A stretch of DNA of 51,459 bases from Bacteroidota bacterium (GTDB lineage Bacteria; Bacteroidota; Bacteroidia; Chitinophagales; Chitinophagaceae). The stretch is from assembly GCA_023423835.1 (NCBI GenBank), contig JAFAEW010000035.1:1-51459 (forward strand), in the 5' to 3' direction. Positions within the stretch are counted from its first letter, which is position 1; the number at the start of each line of letters is the position of its first letter. The notes under the pieces were generated by a model. The model did no database searches and was not told the DNA's origin. It saw nothing but the letters and a program-made list of their open reading frames with translations. Below, one piece after another: positions 16,854 to 25,542 of the stretch. The position numbers and the translations under genes were made by a program.

Positions 16854-17852
16854 TTATGCCTCAATCAGTTCAAAGGAAGCATATTTCTCAGCCATTTCAT
16901 CCAAAACGGAGTAGATCGCTTCCTCTTCAGAAAGGGTTACCAGTTTGCTTCGGAATTCTTTTATATGCGGATATCCTTTCAGATAATTGGTGTAGTGTCT
17001 TCTCATTTCGAGCAGTCCCAAACTCGTTCCTTTCCATTCAATGGAATGCCGGATGTGTTTTTTGATAACCGCTATCCGTTCTGCAATAGAAGGCGGAGAT
17101 AGTTTTTCCCCGGTCGCGAGAAAATGCTTTATCTCTTTGAATATCCATGGATAGCCGATGGCGGCCCGGCCGATCATAATGCCATCCACGCCATAGCGGT
17201 TTTTATACTGAAGTGCTTTTTCAGGACTATCTATATCGCCGTTTCCGAAAACCGGAATCCGTATCCTTGGGTTCTCCTTTACCCTTGCTATCGGTTCCCA
17301 ATCAGCCACGCCTTTATACATCTGCGTTCTGGTTCGACCATGAATGCTGAGCGCTTTTATTCCGATATCCTGCAAACGCTCCGCAACTTCTTCAATGTTG
17401 ACAGAATCGCAATCCCAGCCAAGTCTCGTTTTTACGGTCACCGGAAGATGGGTGCTTTTAACTACGGATTCTGTAAGTTTTACCATCAGCGGAATGTCTT
17501 TCAGGACCGCTGCCCCGGCGCCTTTGCAAACCACCTTTTTCACGGGACATCCAAAATTGATATCGACGAGATCGGGTTCAACTGCTTCCACAATCTTCGC
17601 ACTCATCGCCATTGCTTCTTCATCACCACCAAAAATTTGAATGCCGATGGGACGTTCATAGTCAAAGATATCGAGCTTCTGACGGCTCTTGATTGCATCG
17701 CGGATTAATCCCTCACTGCTAATGAATTCAGTGTACATCAAATCGGCGCCATTTTCCTTGCAAACAGCACGGAAGGGCGGATCGCTTACATCTTCCATGG
17801 GAGCGAGCAATAATGGAAAGGCGGGGAGTTGGATATTTCCGATGCGTATCAT
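16854..17852 (-). CDS. dusB: tRNA-dihydrouridine synthase DusB
   Basis: Protein of 332 residues, an FMN-dependent enzyme reducing uridine to dihydrouridine in the tRNA D-loop. A TIM barrel starts with LLLAPMEDVSDPPFRAV; DINFGCPVKKVVCKGAGAAVL (97-117) holds the catalytic cysteine, C109, and TVKTRLGWD plus the SIHGRTR and GNGDI motifs bind FMN and substrate. The C-terminal helical domain recognises tRNA. Length is normal. It has its own promoter box (17896-17903) and is divergent from the CPBP protease gene. Confidence 0.95.
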   Translation of the reverse strand: MIRIGNIQLPAFPLLLAPMEDVSDPPFRAVCKENGADLMYTEFISSEGLIRDAIKSRQKLDIFDYERPIGIQIFGGDEEAMAMSAKIVEAVEPDLVDINFGCPVKKVVCKGAGAAVLKDIPLMVKLTESVVKSTHLPVTVKTRLGWDCDSVNIEEVAERLQDIGIKALSIHGRTRTQMYKGVADWEPIARVKENPRIRIPVFGNGDIDSPEKALQYKNRYGVDGIMIGRAAIGYPWIFKEIKHFLATGEKLSPPSIAERIAVIKKHIRHSIEWKGTSLGLLEMRRHYTNYLKGYPHIKEFRSKLVTLSEEEAIYSVLDEMAEKYASFELIEA

Positions 17853-17895
17853 AACTAAACTTTGCCGATAATTGTGCTTTCTGTAAAAAGATGCG

Positions 17896-17903
17896 CAAAT
17901 TTA
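17896..17903 (-). promoter_or_regulatory. Bacteroidota -7 box (TAAATTTG) of dusB
   Basis: Exact TAnnTTTG on the minus strand, 43 bases before the dusB ATG. It overlaps the first codons of the longest possible divergent frame (from 17891), which favours the inner start of that gene. Confidence 0.55.
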
Positions 17904-17920
17904 CACCATATTTGAAAGAT

Positions 17921-18841
17921 ATGTTTCAACAGCAAAGATTAACGCCTTTATCACAACTGGGGCTTTTGATAGGATTATGTGGATTTGGGATTATTGTAAG
18001 TGCGATCATCACCGGGATCTTGGGCCGGCTGTTATTGAATCTTCCCGTTGAGCAGCTTTCGGAAGCGTTAACAAAACCTGAGAATATCAGTTTTTCGAGA
18101 CTTTTGCAGGTGATTACCACCTTTCTCGTTATGGGATTACCGGCTTTGATTCTTGCGGGTATGTCGTCTTCTAATCCAACAAGGCAACTCGGATTACGCA
18201 CACCTGCAAATTTATTGCAGGCAATATTGGTGATCTTTATGGTGGCTGCCGGATTTTTGGTAAGTGGATCATTGATAGAAATTACCGAGCTCATTCCGAT
18301 TCCGGCAACAGCCGCTAATTATTTCCGTCAACTGGAAGATCAGTACAATAAGGCGGTAATGTCAATCGGCGCCATGAATTCGTTCGCGGATTACCTTTTT
18401 TCGCTGTTTATACTGGCCATCGTTCCCGCTATTTTTGAAGAACTTCTGTTTAGAGGTTGCCTGCAGCGGATATTGATCACAATCACCAAAAATGCTGCAT
18501 TGGGCATTATCATCGCTTCCGTGGTTTTCAGTGCAATCCATATATCCTACTATGGTTTTCTGCCGCGGCTTTTTTTGGGCGTTATGCTCGGATATATTTT
18601 TTATCTCAGCAAAAATATCTGGTTGAGTATCTGGGCGCATTTTCTCAACAATGCATATACCCTAACCGTTATGTATTCAATGAGCAGGCAAGGAAAAGTA
18701 AGCGTGGAAGCTGCTGAGGACAGTTTTCCCTGGTATTACTTCTTTCTCGGCGCTTTGCTGATTGTTTTGTTATTGTTATCTTTCAAAAAGAGCAGCGATG
18801 TGTTATTGGCCCGCAGGGGGTACGAACCGGAAAACAATTGA
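17921..18841 (+). CDS. CPBP family intramembrane glutamic protease
   Basis: Polytopic inner-membrane protein, 306 residues from the ATG at 17921 (MFQQQRLTPLSQLG). The Abi/CPBP core occupies residues about 165-250: EELLFRG (the EExxxR motif with the catalytic Glu pair), then FSAIH and later WAHFLNN, giving the conserved His and Asn. The family includes the CAAX-prenyl protease Rce1 and bacterial bacteriocin-immunity proteins; the substrate here is unknown. About eight hydrophobic segments are seen. An ATG at 17891 would add ten residues but overlaps the dusB promoter box. The next gene starts two bases after the stop. Confidence 0.9.
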   Translation: MFQQQRLTPLSQLGLLIGLCGFGIIVSAIITGILGRLLLNLPVEQLSEALTKPENISFSRLLQVITTFLVMGLPALILAGMSSSNPTRQLGLRTPANLLQAILVIFMVAAGFLVSGSLIEITELIPIPATAANYFRQLEDQYNKAVMSIGAMNSFADYLFSLFILAIVPAIFEELLFRGCLQRILITITKNAALGIIIASVVFSAIHISYYGFLPRLFLGVMLGYIFYLSKNIWLSIWAHFLNNAYTLTVMYSMSRQGKVSVEAAEDSFPWYYFFLGALLIVLLLLSFKKSSDVLLARRGYEPENN

Positions 18842-18843
18842 TC

Positions 18844-19047
18844 ATGGAATGGTTTAAATTATACACGACAAGGAATTATGTAGAAGCCGATATTATTAAG
18901 GGGATGTTGGAGGAAAACAACATACAGGTATTTGTACTGAATAAGATGGATAGCAGTTATCTTAATTTTGGGGAAATCGAAATTTACGTTCCCGATCATC
19001 TGAAGGAAACGGCCCGGCAACTGATGTCGGATTCCCTAAAAAACTAA
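18844..19047 (+). CDS. DUF2007 family small protein
   Basis: Protein of 67 residues beginning MEWFKLYTTRNYVEADIIKGMLEENNI, the typical start of DUF2007 (a PII-like fold sometimes called putative signal-transducing protein). No membrane segment. The ATG lies two bases after the CPBP protease stop (TGATCATG); the alternative TTG start at 18838 overlaps that stop. Same transcript as the protease and probably cdsA, 48 bases further on. Function unknown. Confidence 0.85.
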   Translation: MEWFKLYTTRNYVEADIIKGMLEENNIQVFVLNKMDSSYLNFGEIEIYVPDHLKETARQLMSDSLKN

Positions 19048-19095
19048 ATTATAAACAGGAAAGAACTGTAAGAGTTTTTTTCAATCCGTTGATCT

Positions 19096-19974
19096 ATGGC
19101 TTTTAATGCTCAAGCTTTTAAAACACGAACGATATCGGCAATCATCTTTGCGGCGGTCATGCTGCTTGGATTGTTATGGAATAAATGGAGCTTTTTTATA
19201 TTATTCTCGATCATCCATTTCGGATGCTGGTTGGAATATCAAAAAATCATCGGCCGGATCGATCCGGGCTATCACGACATCAATCCTTTTCACAAGTACG
19301 GGATAATCGTATTGGGGTGGGGTTTTATGATGTTTTTGTCGGATAATATGGTGTTGGTTCCCGGCGTCAGCCTTTCTGAAGTTGGATGGGGATTGATGTT
19401 GTTGCTGGTAATCACGCTTCCAGTTGTGGAGATCTTGTCGAAATATCCGTTCCGGCTGAAGAACTTCTTTTTCTCAATGTTGGGATTGTTGTATATCTCA
19501 CTCCCTCTCGCATTGATGGTAAACCTTCGCACAGAGGCAATTGTAAATCCCGGCCGACTCTTTGACTTCGATCTTGGTTGGATAGTTCCTGTTATCCTTA
19601 TCTCTTCCATCTGGATCAATGATACGATGGCTTATATTGTAGGATCTTTCATTGGCAAAACACCCTTTTCCTCCATTTCTCCCAAAAAAACCTGGGAAGG
19701 TACGATCGGCGGGGCGGTGCTGGCCGTTGCAACTGTTAGTCTTGTTGGTTATTTTGTGTTTGGAATTCCGGATATCGCATCGCTTATCGCTATTTCACTG
19801 ATCGCGGCGGTAATGGGTACCCTTGGTGATCTCCTGGAAAGTAAATTGAAACGAATGGCGCTCTTAAAAGACAGCGGAAATATAATGCCGGGTCACGGTG
19901 GAATGCTCGATCGCTTTGATTCATTGTTGATAGCGATTCCGTTTGTGTGGCTTTACTTCCAGCTCATCATGTAA
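19096..19974 (+). CDS. cdsA: Phosphatidate cytidylyltransferase
   Basis: Inner-membrane enzyme of 292 residues making CDP-diacylglycerol from phosphatidate and CTP, the branch point of phospholipid synthesis. Eight or so hydrophobic segments are visible. The C-terminal signature is complete: GDLLESKLKRMALLKDSGN then MPGHGGMLDRFDS, matching the CDS-family pattern with the metal-binding Asp residues; SPKKTWEG upstream is also conserved. Follows the CPBP protease and DUF2007 genes on the same strand. Together with psd 2.5 kb away it covers two steps of the phosphatidylethanolamine route; the intervening serine transferase is not in the window. Confidence 0.95.
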   Translation: MAFNAQAFKTRTISAIIFAAVMLLGLLWNKWSFFILFSIIHFGCWLEYQKIIGRIDPGYHDINPFHKYGIIVLGWGFMMFLSDNMVLVPGVSLSEVGWGLMLLLVITLPVVEILSKYPFRLKNFFFSMLGLLYISLPLALMVNLRTEAIVNPGRLFDFDLGWIVPVILISSIWINDTMAYIVGSFIGKTPFSSISPKKTWEGTIGGAVLAVATVSLVGYFVFGIPDIASLIAISLIAAVMGTLGDLLESKLKRMALLKDSGNIMPGHGGMLDRFDSLLIAIPFVWLYFQLIM

Positions 19975-20026
19975 ATCAATTTCGGCTTTGCCATGAAATG
20001 TTTTATCTTCATAACAAAAATTTGAC

Positions 20027-20269
20027 ATGGATAACTGGTTACCCACATTAATTACCGATACTCCTCAACAAGGATTTGAATTAGCGATTACCCTTTCACG
20101 GCGAGGCGTAAAATACACCCAACCGGATACAGAAGTTCTAAAAAAATTGAGAGCGCAATATGCAAATGATCCGGAAGGATTAACGGCAGCTTCTCAGGTA
20201 ATAGCGATAAACTTTCAGACGATTGCAGCGGCCAACAACTATTGGCGGGATAGGCAGGCAACAATATAA
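20027..20269 (+). CDS. Small hypothetical protein, 80 aa
   Basis: Complete frame starting MDNWLPTLITDTPQQG, 52 bases after cdsA. Predicted soluble and mostly helical (AQYANDPEGLTAASQVIAINFQTIAAANNYW), without recognised motifs. Codon usage matches neighbours. It ends 16 bases before the end of the convergent broken T9SS gene. No function is proposed. Confidence 0.6.
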   Translation: MDNWLPTLITDTPQQGFELAITLSRRGVKYTQPDTEVLKKLRAQYANDPEGLTAASQVIAINFQTIAAANNYWRDRQATI

Positions 20270-20285
20270 AAAGGCAAAAGGGAAA

Positions 20286-21017
20286 TCATCGCAAAAGTAA
20301 AACCGTTCCCCTGCTTATTTGCGGCTTATTATCAAAAGAATAACTGATTTGATACACATATTCGCCTGGCTGTTGTTCGTAACCGTTTTTCTTCCCGTTC
20401 CACCCGTCATTAATGTTATTTGTTTCAAAAACAAGCTGACCAAGCTTGTTAAAAACGACAAAACGAAAATTTTTCAACTGTACGTCCAAACATTTCGGTT
20501 TTACCCTGAAAAGATCGTTCAAACCATCGCTATTCGGTGTAAACGCGGTTGGAATAAAAAATGAACAATCGGTGCATTGCTTGAAGCTGACAATCACTGT
20601 ATCTCTTTTTTTGCACCCGTATTTGTCCGTTACTTCAGACCAGAATGTTCCGCTATTTCTCACCTGCTGATAAGGAGTGGTACTGCCATCGTTCCATATA
20701 TATGATTCTATTTCAGCTCCGGTTGTATTTAGAATCACCTAACCAGGTTCGCAGAGTGTGGTGTCATTTCCCAAGGTAAAATCCCCAAGCCTTGTGAACG
20801 CTACCGTGAAGGGAATGGTGTTTAAACAGGTATTGTCAGGCAGTGTAATGTTAACCACATTATTACCGGCGTATTCAGGCAAATTTGGCACAGCAAATAT
20901 CTCCCCCGGTAATCTTCCTATCCAGTTTAGTTTATCGTGAAAAAAGTAAATCAGAATTCCAATAACTACAATGGAAAGCCCTGCAATGATGATCCATTTT
21001 CCTGTATCACTGTTCAT
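20286..21017 (-). pseudogene. Broken chimera: DUF2905 start fused to a T9SS (gliding-associated) C-terminal tail with in-frame TAG
   Basis: Read on the minus strand from the ATG at 21017, residues 1-40 (MNSDTGKWIIIAGL ... LNWIGRLPGEI) are the N-terminal membrane segment of a DUF2905 protein. From residue 41 the frame changes character into the repeat and C-terminal region of a secreted adhesin: FTLGNDTTLC, then TAG at 20739-20741, then in the same frame VILNTTGAEIESYIWNDGST, a FIPTAFTPNSDGLNDLF type B sorting domain and a normal stop. Homologous proteins usually have Gln after CxPG, so TAG probably derives from CAG. The rest of DUF2905 and the bulk of the adhesin are missing. This fits a deletion fusion followed by decay; a misassembly is the alternative. 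Unless the stop is read through, only a 92-residue membrane stub is made. Confidence 0.75.
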
Positions 21018-21025
21018 AACGATAG

Positions 21026-21031
21026 CCTCCT
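21026..21031 (-). promoter_or_regulatory. Strong Shine-Dalgarno (AGGAGG) for the DUF2905 start
   Basis: A perfect AGGAGG lies 8 bases before the ATG at 21017. It fixes that start over the TTG at 21047. Such strong sites are unusual in this window. Confidence 0.7.
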
Positions 21032-21056
21032 TTGTTTTCAAACTCAATTTCAGGGC

Positions 21057-21872
21057 CTAAAAATATTTTTTTGAAAGGTCGAATAATACCTTTCTGGCAG
21101 ATTCATCGATTATTTTGGAAGTGTCTTTCATAAAATGGCGGTTAAATGCCTGAATCGCGGCGGCTGTATCTCTTGTGTCATATCCAATGATACGAAGCGC
21201 TGTAATATTATCGAACTGCTGGGGAACCATCGCGGTGGTATCCGTAAACCAAAGCCCGTAGCCCTTTTGCGCCAACAACTCCCACGGGAAGCTTACATTC
21301 GGATCATTTTTTCTGGTTGGAGCAATATCGCCATGGCCAATAAAATTGGCGACCGGAATTTTAAACTGCTCCTTCAGCGATTTCAAAACATGCAATAGAC
21401 TGTTGATCTGCGCGTCCGGAAAAGATTCAAATCCATTATTATCCAATTCAATTCCAATAGAGGAAGAATTGATGTCTGTATTGATTCCCCATTTTGAAAC
21501 GCCGGCATGCCACGACCGCAAATAATCATTCAACATATGGTGCACGGTTCCATCCTTACAAATTACATAGTGCGCACTCACCTGCGATTTCGTCATCGTA
21601 AATGCTCTCAGTGTGGCATCGCAACTGTTTTGAGCAGTGTGATGAATGATTACATAATTCGGTTTCCGCAGATTGAAATTTGTTGTTCCAATCCAGTAGG
21701 GGTTTACTTCGACGGAATCGAGAAGATTATTGGTTGGGATTTCCCGGATGTTCCGGGCAAATTGTTTTGCCTCAGCCTTATACAACCGGTTTGTTTTCGA
21801 ATATGGATTTGGCGCACATGCATTGAAAATAAAAATCAGCGTCAACAGTGTATAGAAAGTCCTATTATACAT
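21057..21872 (-). CDS. N-acetylmuramoyl-L-alanine amidase lipoprotein (Amidase_2)
   Basis: Protein of 271 residues. Lipoprotein signal ending in FNAC with lipid-modified C19 places it in the envelope. The Amidase_2 domain (about residues 70-210) shows the zinc ligands in VIIHHTAQ and GHGDIAP, plus the conserved WHAG and SSIGIELDN segments. It should cleave the bond between MurNAc and L-Ala in peptidoglycan for remodelling or recycling. The DUF2905 stub begins 40 bases after the stop on the same strand, so the two were once a transcript. A TATATTTG box lies 14 bases before the ATG. Confidence 0.93.
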   Translation of the reverse strand: MYNRTFYTLLTLIFIFNACAPNPYSKTNRLYKAEAKQFARNIREIPTNNLLDSVEVNPYWIGTTNFNLRKPNYVIIHHTAQNSCDATLRAFTMTKSQVSAHYVICKDGTVHHMLNDYLRSWHAGVSKWGINTDINSSSIGIELDNNGFESFPDAQINSLLHVLKSLKEQFKIPVANFIGHGDIAPTRKNDPNVSFPWELLAQKGYGLWFTDTTAMVPQQFDNITALRIIGYDTRDTAAAIQAFNRHFMKDTSKIIDESARKVLFDLSKKYF

Positions 21873-21886
21873 AACCGGTTTTATTT

Positions 21887-21894
21887 CAAATATA
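21887..21894 (-). promoter_or_regulatory. Bacteroidota -7 box (TATATTTG) of the amidase gene
   Basis: Exact match on the minus strand, 14 bases before the ATG at 21872, implying a very short leader. Confidence 0.55.
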
Positions 21895-22042
21895 GCAATT
21901 GCAAATTTCTTTCCTTTCCCTGGCGAGCCGACAATAATTTCTCAGAAGAATGAAGTATTAAATCACAGAATTTGCTGCGATTAATTATTTTGCAGCTTCA
22001 TATTTTAAAACTGACTGAATCGCCCCCAAAATTTCTGCAAGA

Positions 22043-22804
22043 ATGGAAATACATCAACACAGTCATCACGGAAAGAAGTCATTAAAAGAATATATTTTCG
22101 ACTTTTTCATGCTCTTTCTCGCAATTTTTTGTGCAACCCTTGCGGAATATTATCTCGAACACCATATTGAAAAGGAAAAAGGCGATCAGTATATAGCATC
22201 CTTTTACGAGGATCTGAAAAACGATACCGGACGAATCACCACTATAACCGGGTTCGAGGATGATATCCTCACAGCACTTGAAAACCTGCCTCATTGCTAC
22301 AGTGTTCTCACGGGCCCATCAACCGGTCAGTCCTGTCTGTTAAACATCATAAAGTATTCAATGGTAAATAAGCATTTTACGAGAACCGAAAGAACGCTGT
22401 TACAGCTTTCGAATGCAGGCGGGTACCGCTTATTGCCGAAGGAAGATGCAGACACGATTCTGTCGCTAGAGAAACTGTACACCGACTTTGAGGATTATCA
22501 GCAAACTGTTTTTCAGGAGGCGCAGAACAACGTGCGGGCCAGCTTCAACAACCTGGTCAATTTCAAGGCGAATGCGCAAATGTTTGCACCGATTGAAGGA
22601 AAACTTATTAACTCAGACAACTTCGATGAGAAGGTAGTGAAAGCGCCGGTCTTGCTGTTTAAGGACAAAGAACATCTCAACAAATATTTTAATGAACTAC
22701 AATTGTATTACCGGGTAACTTATAACCACCGCAAAATCCTTTTGGATCTGAAGGAACGGCAAACCCGGCTATTGAAATATTTCGAAAATAAATATGATCT
22801 GTGA
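22043..22804 (+). CDS. Membrane-anchored protein of unknown function with His-rich N-terminus
   Basis: Protein of 253 residues. MEIHQHSHHGKK is followed by one hydrophobic segment (FFMLFLAIFCATLAEYYLEHHIEKEKGD, roughly residues 20-36), then a long, mostly helical, charged domain that probably faces the periplasm. I have seen this architecture (His-rich start, single anchor, EYxLEHxIEKEK, long helical tail) in Bacteroidota hypothetical proteins but know no function. The C-terminal half ends in a coiled-coil-like LLDLKERQTRLLKYFENKYDL. Stands alone, 367 bases before dnaB. Confidence 0.75.
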   Translation: MEIHQHSHHGKKSLKEYIFDFFMLFLAIFCATLAEYYLEHHIEKEKGDQYIASFYEDLKNDTGRITTITGFEDDILTALENLPHCYSVLTGPSTGQSCLLNIIKYSMVNKHFTRTERTLLQLSNAGGYRLLPKEDADTILSLEKLYTDFEDYQQTVFQEAQNNVRASFNNLVNFKANAQMFAPIEGKLINSDNFDEKVVKAPVLLFKDKEHLNKYFNELQLYYRVTYNHRKILLDLKERQTRLLKYFENKYDL

Positions 22805-22863
22805 TCAGATTCTGTGTCCGGATCTAAGAAATATTCTTTCCGGGAAGCGCCTTTTAAGCTAAT

Positions 22864-23031
22864 AATTCCGGTGAGAAAAAACAACGTTTTTACCTTAAAT
22901 CTTTTTGCACCCTTGTTTGTGGATAACGTTAATTTTCTCCCGCAAAACTTTTGAATTTGGTGAATAAGCGCACATTTAATGTTTAAATTTCAAAATTCCG
23001 GTGCAAAAATTTGCGGTGCGGATGTGGATAA
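22864..23031. promoter_or_regulatory. Structured intergenic region with two perfect DnaA boxes upstream of dnaB
   Basis: Within the 367-base gap before dnaB, the sequence TGTGGATAA (reverse of the DnaA consensus TTATCCACA) occurs at 22918-22926 and 23023-23031, same orientation. AATTCCGGTG is repeated directly at 22864-22873 and 22994-23003. TTTTTGCACC (22902-22911) and GGTGCAAAAA (23000-23009) form a perfect 10-base inverted pair enclosing an AT-rich stretch. This could be a replication origin or a DnaA-controlled regulatory region for dnaB; the remainder of the gap (22805-22863 and 23032-23171) shows nothing I can name. Confidence 0.55.
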
Positions 23032-23171
23032 ATATAGTTGAAATGAATCACCTTTGCAGTTGTTTTCTACGGCTATATTCGCTCATTCTATTTCACTGAG
23101 GGAATGGCGAAAAAATTATTCAGCTTCAAAAACTGATTTCAAAACAAGCTATTACCGCCATTAATTTAAAG

Positions 23172-24746
23172 ATGGATCTTACAAATATCAATAAAGACAG
23201 AAAGAACAGGAGAAAGCCTTCTATTGACCTTACTACAATGGTCTACGGAAAGGTTCCACCCCAGGCCAAAGATCTCGAAGAAGCGGTGTTGGGGGCCGTA
23301 ATGCTTGAGAAAAGCGCATTCGATACGGTAATTGAAATCCTGAAACCTGAGTGTTTTTATGTAGATGCGCATCAGAAGATCTTTTCTGCTTTTCAGCGTC
23401 TTTCGCAGAAAAGCATTCCGATCGATATTCTTACCGTAGTTGAAGAATTGAAATTCAGCGAAGAACTGGAGTCGGTTGGGGGACCCTATTTCGTAACCCG
23501 GCTCACCAACGCCGTTGTTTCGGTGGCCAATATCGAAGCCCACGCGAGGATTATTCTTCAAAAGTTTGTTCAAAGAGAATTAATACGGATAAGCGGAGAA
23601 ATCATTGGTCAGGCCTATGAAGAAAGCACCGATGTTTTTGACCTGATGGACACGGCGGAAGACAAAATTTTCCAGATCACCAATAACTTTCTGAAAACCG
23701 ATTATAAGGAAATGGGGAAGGCATTGATTGAAGCTGTAAACCGGATTGATGAATTGAGAAACAAGAAAGAGGAAATTTCAGGTGTTCCGAGTGGTTTTGG
23801 TGTACTGGACAAAATCACCTACGGCTGGCAGCCTACGGATCTTATTATTCTTGCCGCTCGTCCTTCTGTGGGTAAAACCGCTTTTGCATTGAATCTTGCA
23901 CGCAATGCGGCGCTTCATCCCACGAAACCTACCGCAGTTGGATTCTTCAGCCTTGAAATGAGTGCGGCGCAGCTTGTTCAGAGGATATTGTCAGCCGAAA
24001 GTGAGATCATGATGGAAAAGATCGCGCGGGGAAAACTTGAAGAACACGAGTACCAGCAGCTGCAAAAACGGGGCATTGCAAAACTGGAAGAGGCACCCAT
24101 TTTCATCGACGATTCTGCGGCGCTGAATATATTTGAATTCAGGGCAAAAGCGAGAAGGTTGGTCAATAAACATAAGGTCGGACTGATCATCATCGACTAT
24201 CTGCAATTGATGAGCGGCAGCAATGACAACCGCCAGGGAAACCGCGAACAGGAAATCAGTACTATTTCCCGAAATCTGAAACAATTGGCGAAGGAACTGA
24301 GCGTTCCCATCATTGCGCTGAGCCAGTTGAGCCGCGCCGTAGAAACCAGAAAGGAAAGCAAGATGCCCCAACTAAGCGATCTCCGTGAATCGGGAGCCAT
24401 AGAGCAGGATGCCGATATGGTAATGTTTATCTACCGGCCCGACTATTACGAAACCTACACCAATGAACAAGGTGAGAGTACAAGAGGTGAAACCCATATT
24501 AAAATTGCGAAACATAGAAACGGGGCGCTCGATATTGTAAAACTCCGGGCATTACTCCATATTCAAAAGTTTGAGGAATGGGATGGCGATGGCGGATATA
24601 ATCCTCCGCCAATGGCCGGAAGCTGGAAACCGATCGGACCTTCTCCTTCCCAGGGCGATGAGGGTGGCAAATTTTTTATTCAGAAAGGCAGCCGTATGAA
24701 TTCTGGAGAGTTTGACGATGGGTTTGATACGGAGGCTCCTTTTTAA
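23172..24746 (+). CDS. dnaB: Replicative DNA helicase DnaB
   Basis: Hexameric 5'-3' helicase that unwinds the fork, 524 residues. The N-terminal helical domain (about 28-140, VPPQAKDLEEAVLGAVM) binds primase; the RecA-like motor follows with Walker A ARPSVGKTA at 229-237, the SLEM motif after it, Walker B LIIIDYLQLM and the final RESGAIEQDADMVMFIYRP region. No intein is seen; the length is normal with a short, basic N-terminal extension and a glycine-rich, acidic C-terminal tail. It precedes rsmE by 12 bases and follows the DnaA-box region. Confidence 0.97.
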   Translation: MDLTNINKDRKNRRKPSIDLTTMVYGKVPPQAKDLEEAVLGAVMLEKSAFDTVIEILKPECFYVDAHQKIFSAFQRLSQKSIPIDILTVVEELKFSEELESVGGPYFVTRLTNAVVSVANIEAHARIILQKFVQRELIRISGEIIGQAYEESTDVFDLMDTAEDKIFQITNNFLKTDYKEMGKALIEAVNRIDELRNKKEEISGVPSGFGVLDKITYGWQPTDLIILAARPSVGKTAFALNLARNAALHPTKPTAVGFFSLEMSAAQLVQRILSAESEIMMEKIARGKLEEHEYQQLQKRGIAKLEEAPIFIDDSAALNIFEFRAKARRLVNKHKVGLIIIDYLQLMSGSNDNRQGNREQEISTISRNLKQLAKELSVPIIALSQLSRAVETRKESKMPQLSDLRESGAIEQDADMVMFIYRPDYYETYTNEQGESTRGETHIKIAKHRNGALDIVKLRALLHIQKFEEWDGDGGYNPPPMAGSWKPIGPSPSQGDEGGKFFIQKGSRMNSGEFDDGFDTEAPF

Positions 24747-24758
24747 ACCGTTCTGCGC

Positions 24759-25460
24759 ATGGAAATCCCTTATTTCTATGAAGAAAATATAATCCAAACA
24801 GATAATTTTTTTGAATTATCTTCCGCCACATCCAATCATTGTGTTCGCGTTTTGCGGATGCAGAAAGGCGAAAATATTCTTATCACCGACGGAAAAGGGG
24901 GATTGTTTGAGGCCGTCTTCGAGAAGGCAGATAAAAAGCAATCGTTGGTAAAAATCGTTGATTACCAATTAATTCCGGCACCGCGGAAAAAAATTTCGAT
25001 TGCTATTTCTCCCCTGAAAAATGCGGGAAGGATGGAATGGTTTTTAGAAAAGGCCACGGAGATCGGGATCAAAGAGATTCGCCTCCTTCATTGTGAACGG
25101 ACGGAAAGAAATTATTTTAAAGCCGATCGTTTTAAAAATATTCTCACCGGCGCCTTAATACAAAGTCGTCAAACCTATCTGCCCGCATTACACGAACCCG
25201 AGGATTTTAAAGCGGCAATTGTAGCCGGTGACTATGGCGAAAAGCTTATTGCGCATTGCATGGAGGGAGAAAAAACACGGCTCACCGGTATTGCAGATGA
25301 AGCCTCCGTACAAATTCTGATTGGCCCGGAGGGAGATTTTACAGGTGAGGAGATCGAATTTGCACTGCAGAAGGGCTACCAGCCTGTAAGTCTTGGTGAA
25401 AACCGTCTTCGAACCGAAACTGCCGGGCTCGTGGCGGCTACATTGCTAATGGTTGGTTAA
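24759..25460 (+). CDS. rsmE: 16S rRNA (uracil-1498-N3)-methyltransferase RsmE
   Basis: SPOUT-class methyltransferase of 233 residues that adds N3-methyl to U1498 of 16S rRNA using S-adenosylmethionine. An N-terminal PUA-like part (SNHCVRVLRMQKGENI...) precedes the knot: KATEIGIKEI, then IGPEGDFTGEEIEFA, LGENRLRTETAG, the characteristic C-terminal SAM-binding loops. Length is typical. It begins 12 bases after dnaB, so co-transcription is likely. The terminator at 25488 separates it from the convergent DksA-like gene. Confidence 0.95.
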   Translation: MEIPYFYEENIIQTDNFFELSSATSNHCVRVLRMQKGENILITDGKGGLFEAVFEKADKKQSLVKIVDYQLIPAPRKKISIAISPLKNAGRMEWFLEKATEIGIKEIRLLHCERTERNYFKADRFKNILTGALIQSRQTYLPALHEPEDFKAAIVAGDYGEKLIAHCMEGEKTRLTGIADEASVQILIGPEGDFTGEEIEFALQKGYQPVSLGENRLRTETAGLVAATLLMVG

Positions 25461-25487
25461 CGGGTATCCGCACAAGCTGCTGGAATC

Positions 25488-25517
25488 AAAAAAAGGCTAC
25501 TTCCGTAACCTTTCTTT
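25488..25517. terminator. Bidirectional terminator between rsmE and the DksA-like gene
   Basis: Stem AAAGGcTAC / GTAaCCTTT around a TTCC loop (one mismatch). Read leftward it ends in seven T, read rightward in TTTCTTT, so it serves both convergent genes. Confidence 0.75.
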
Positions 25518-25542
25518 GAAATTTTATAAAAACCACATTTCA

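Noticed and set aside
21017..21047. Longer start (TTG at 21047) for the DUF2905 chimera
   Set aside because: The AGGAGG site lies within that extension and points to the ATG at 21017.
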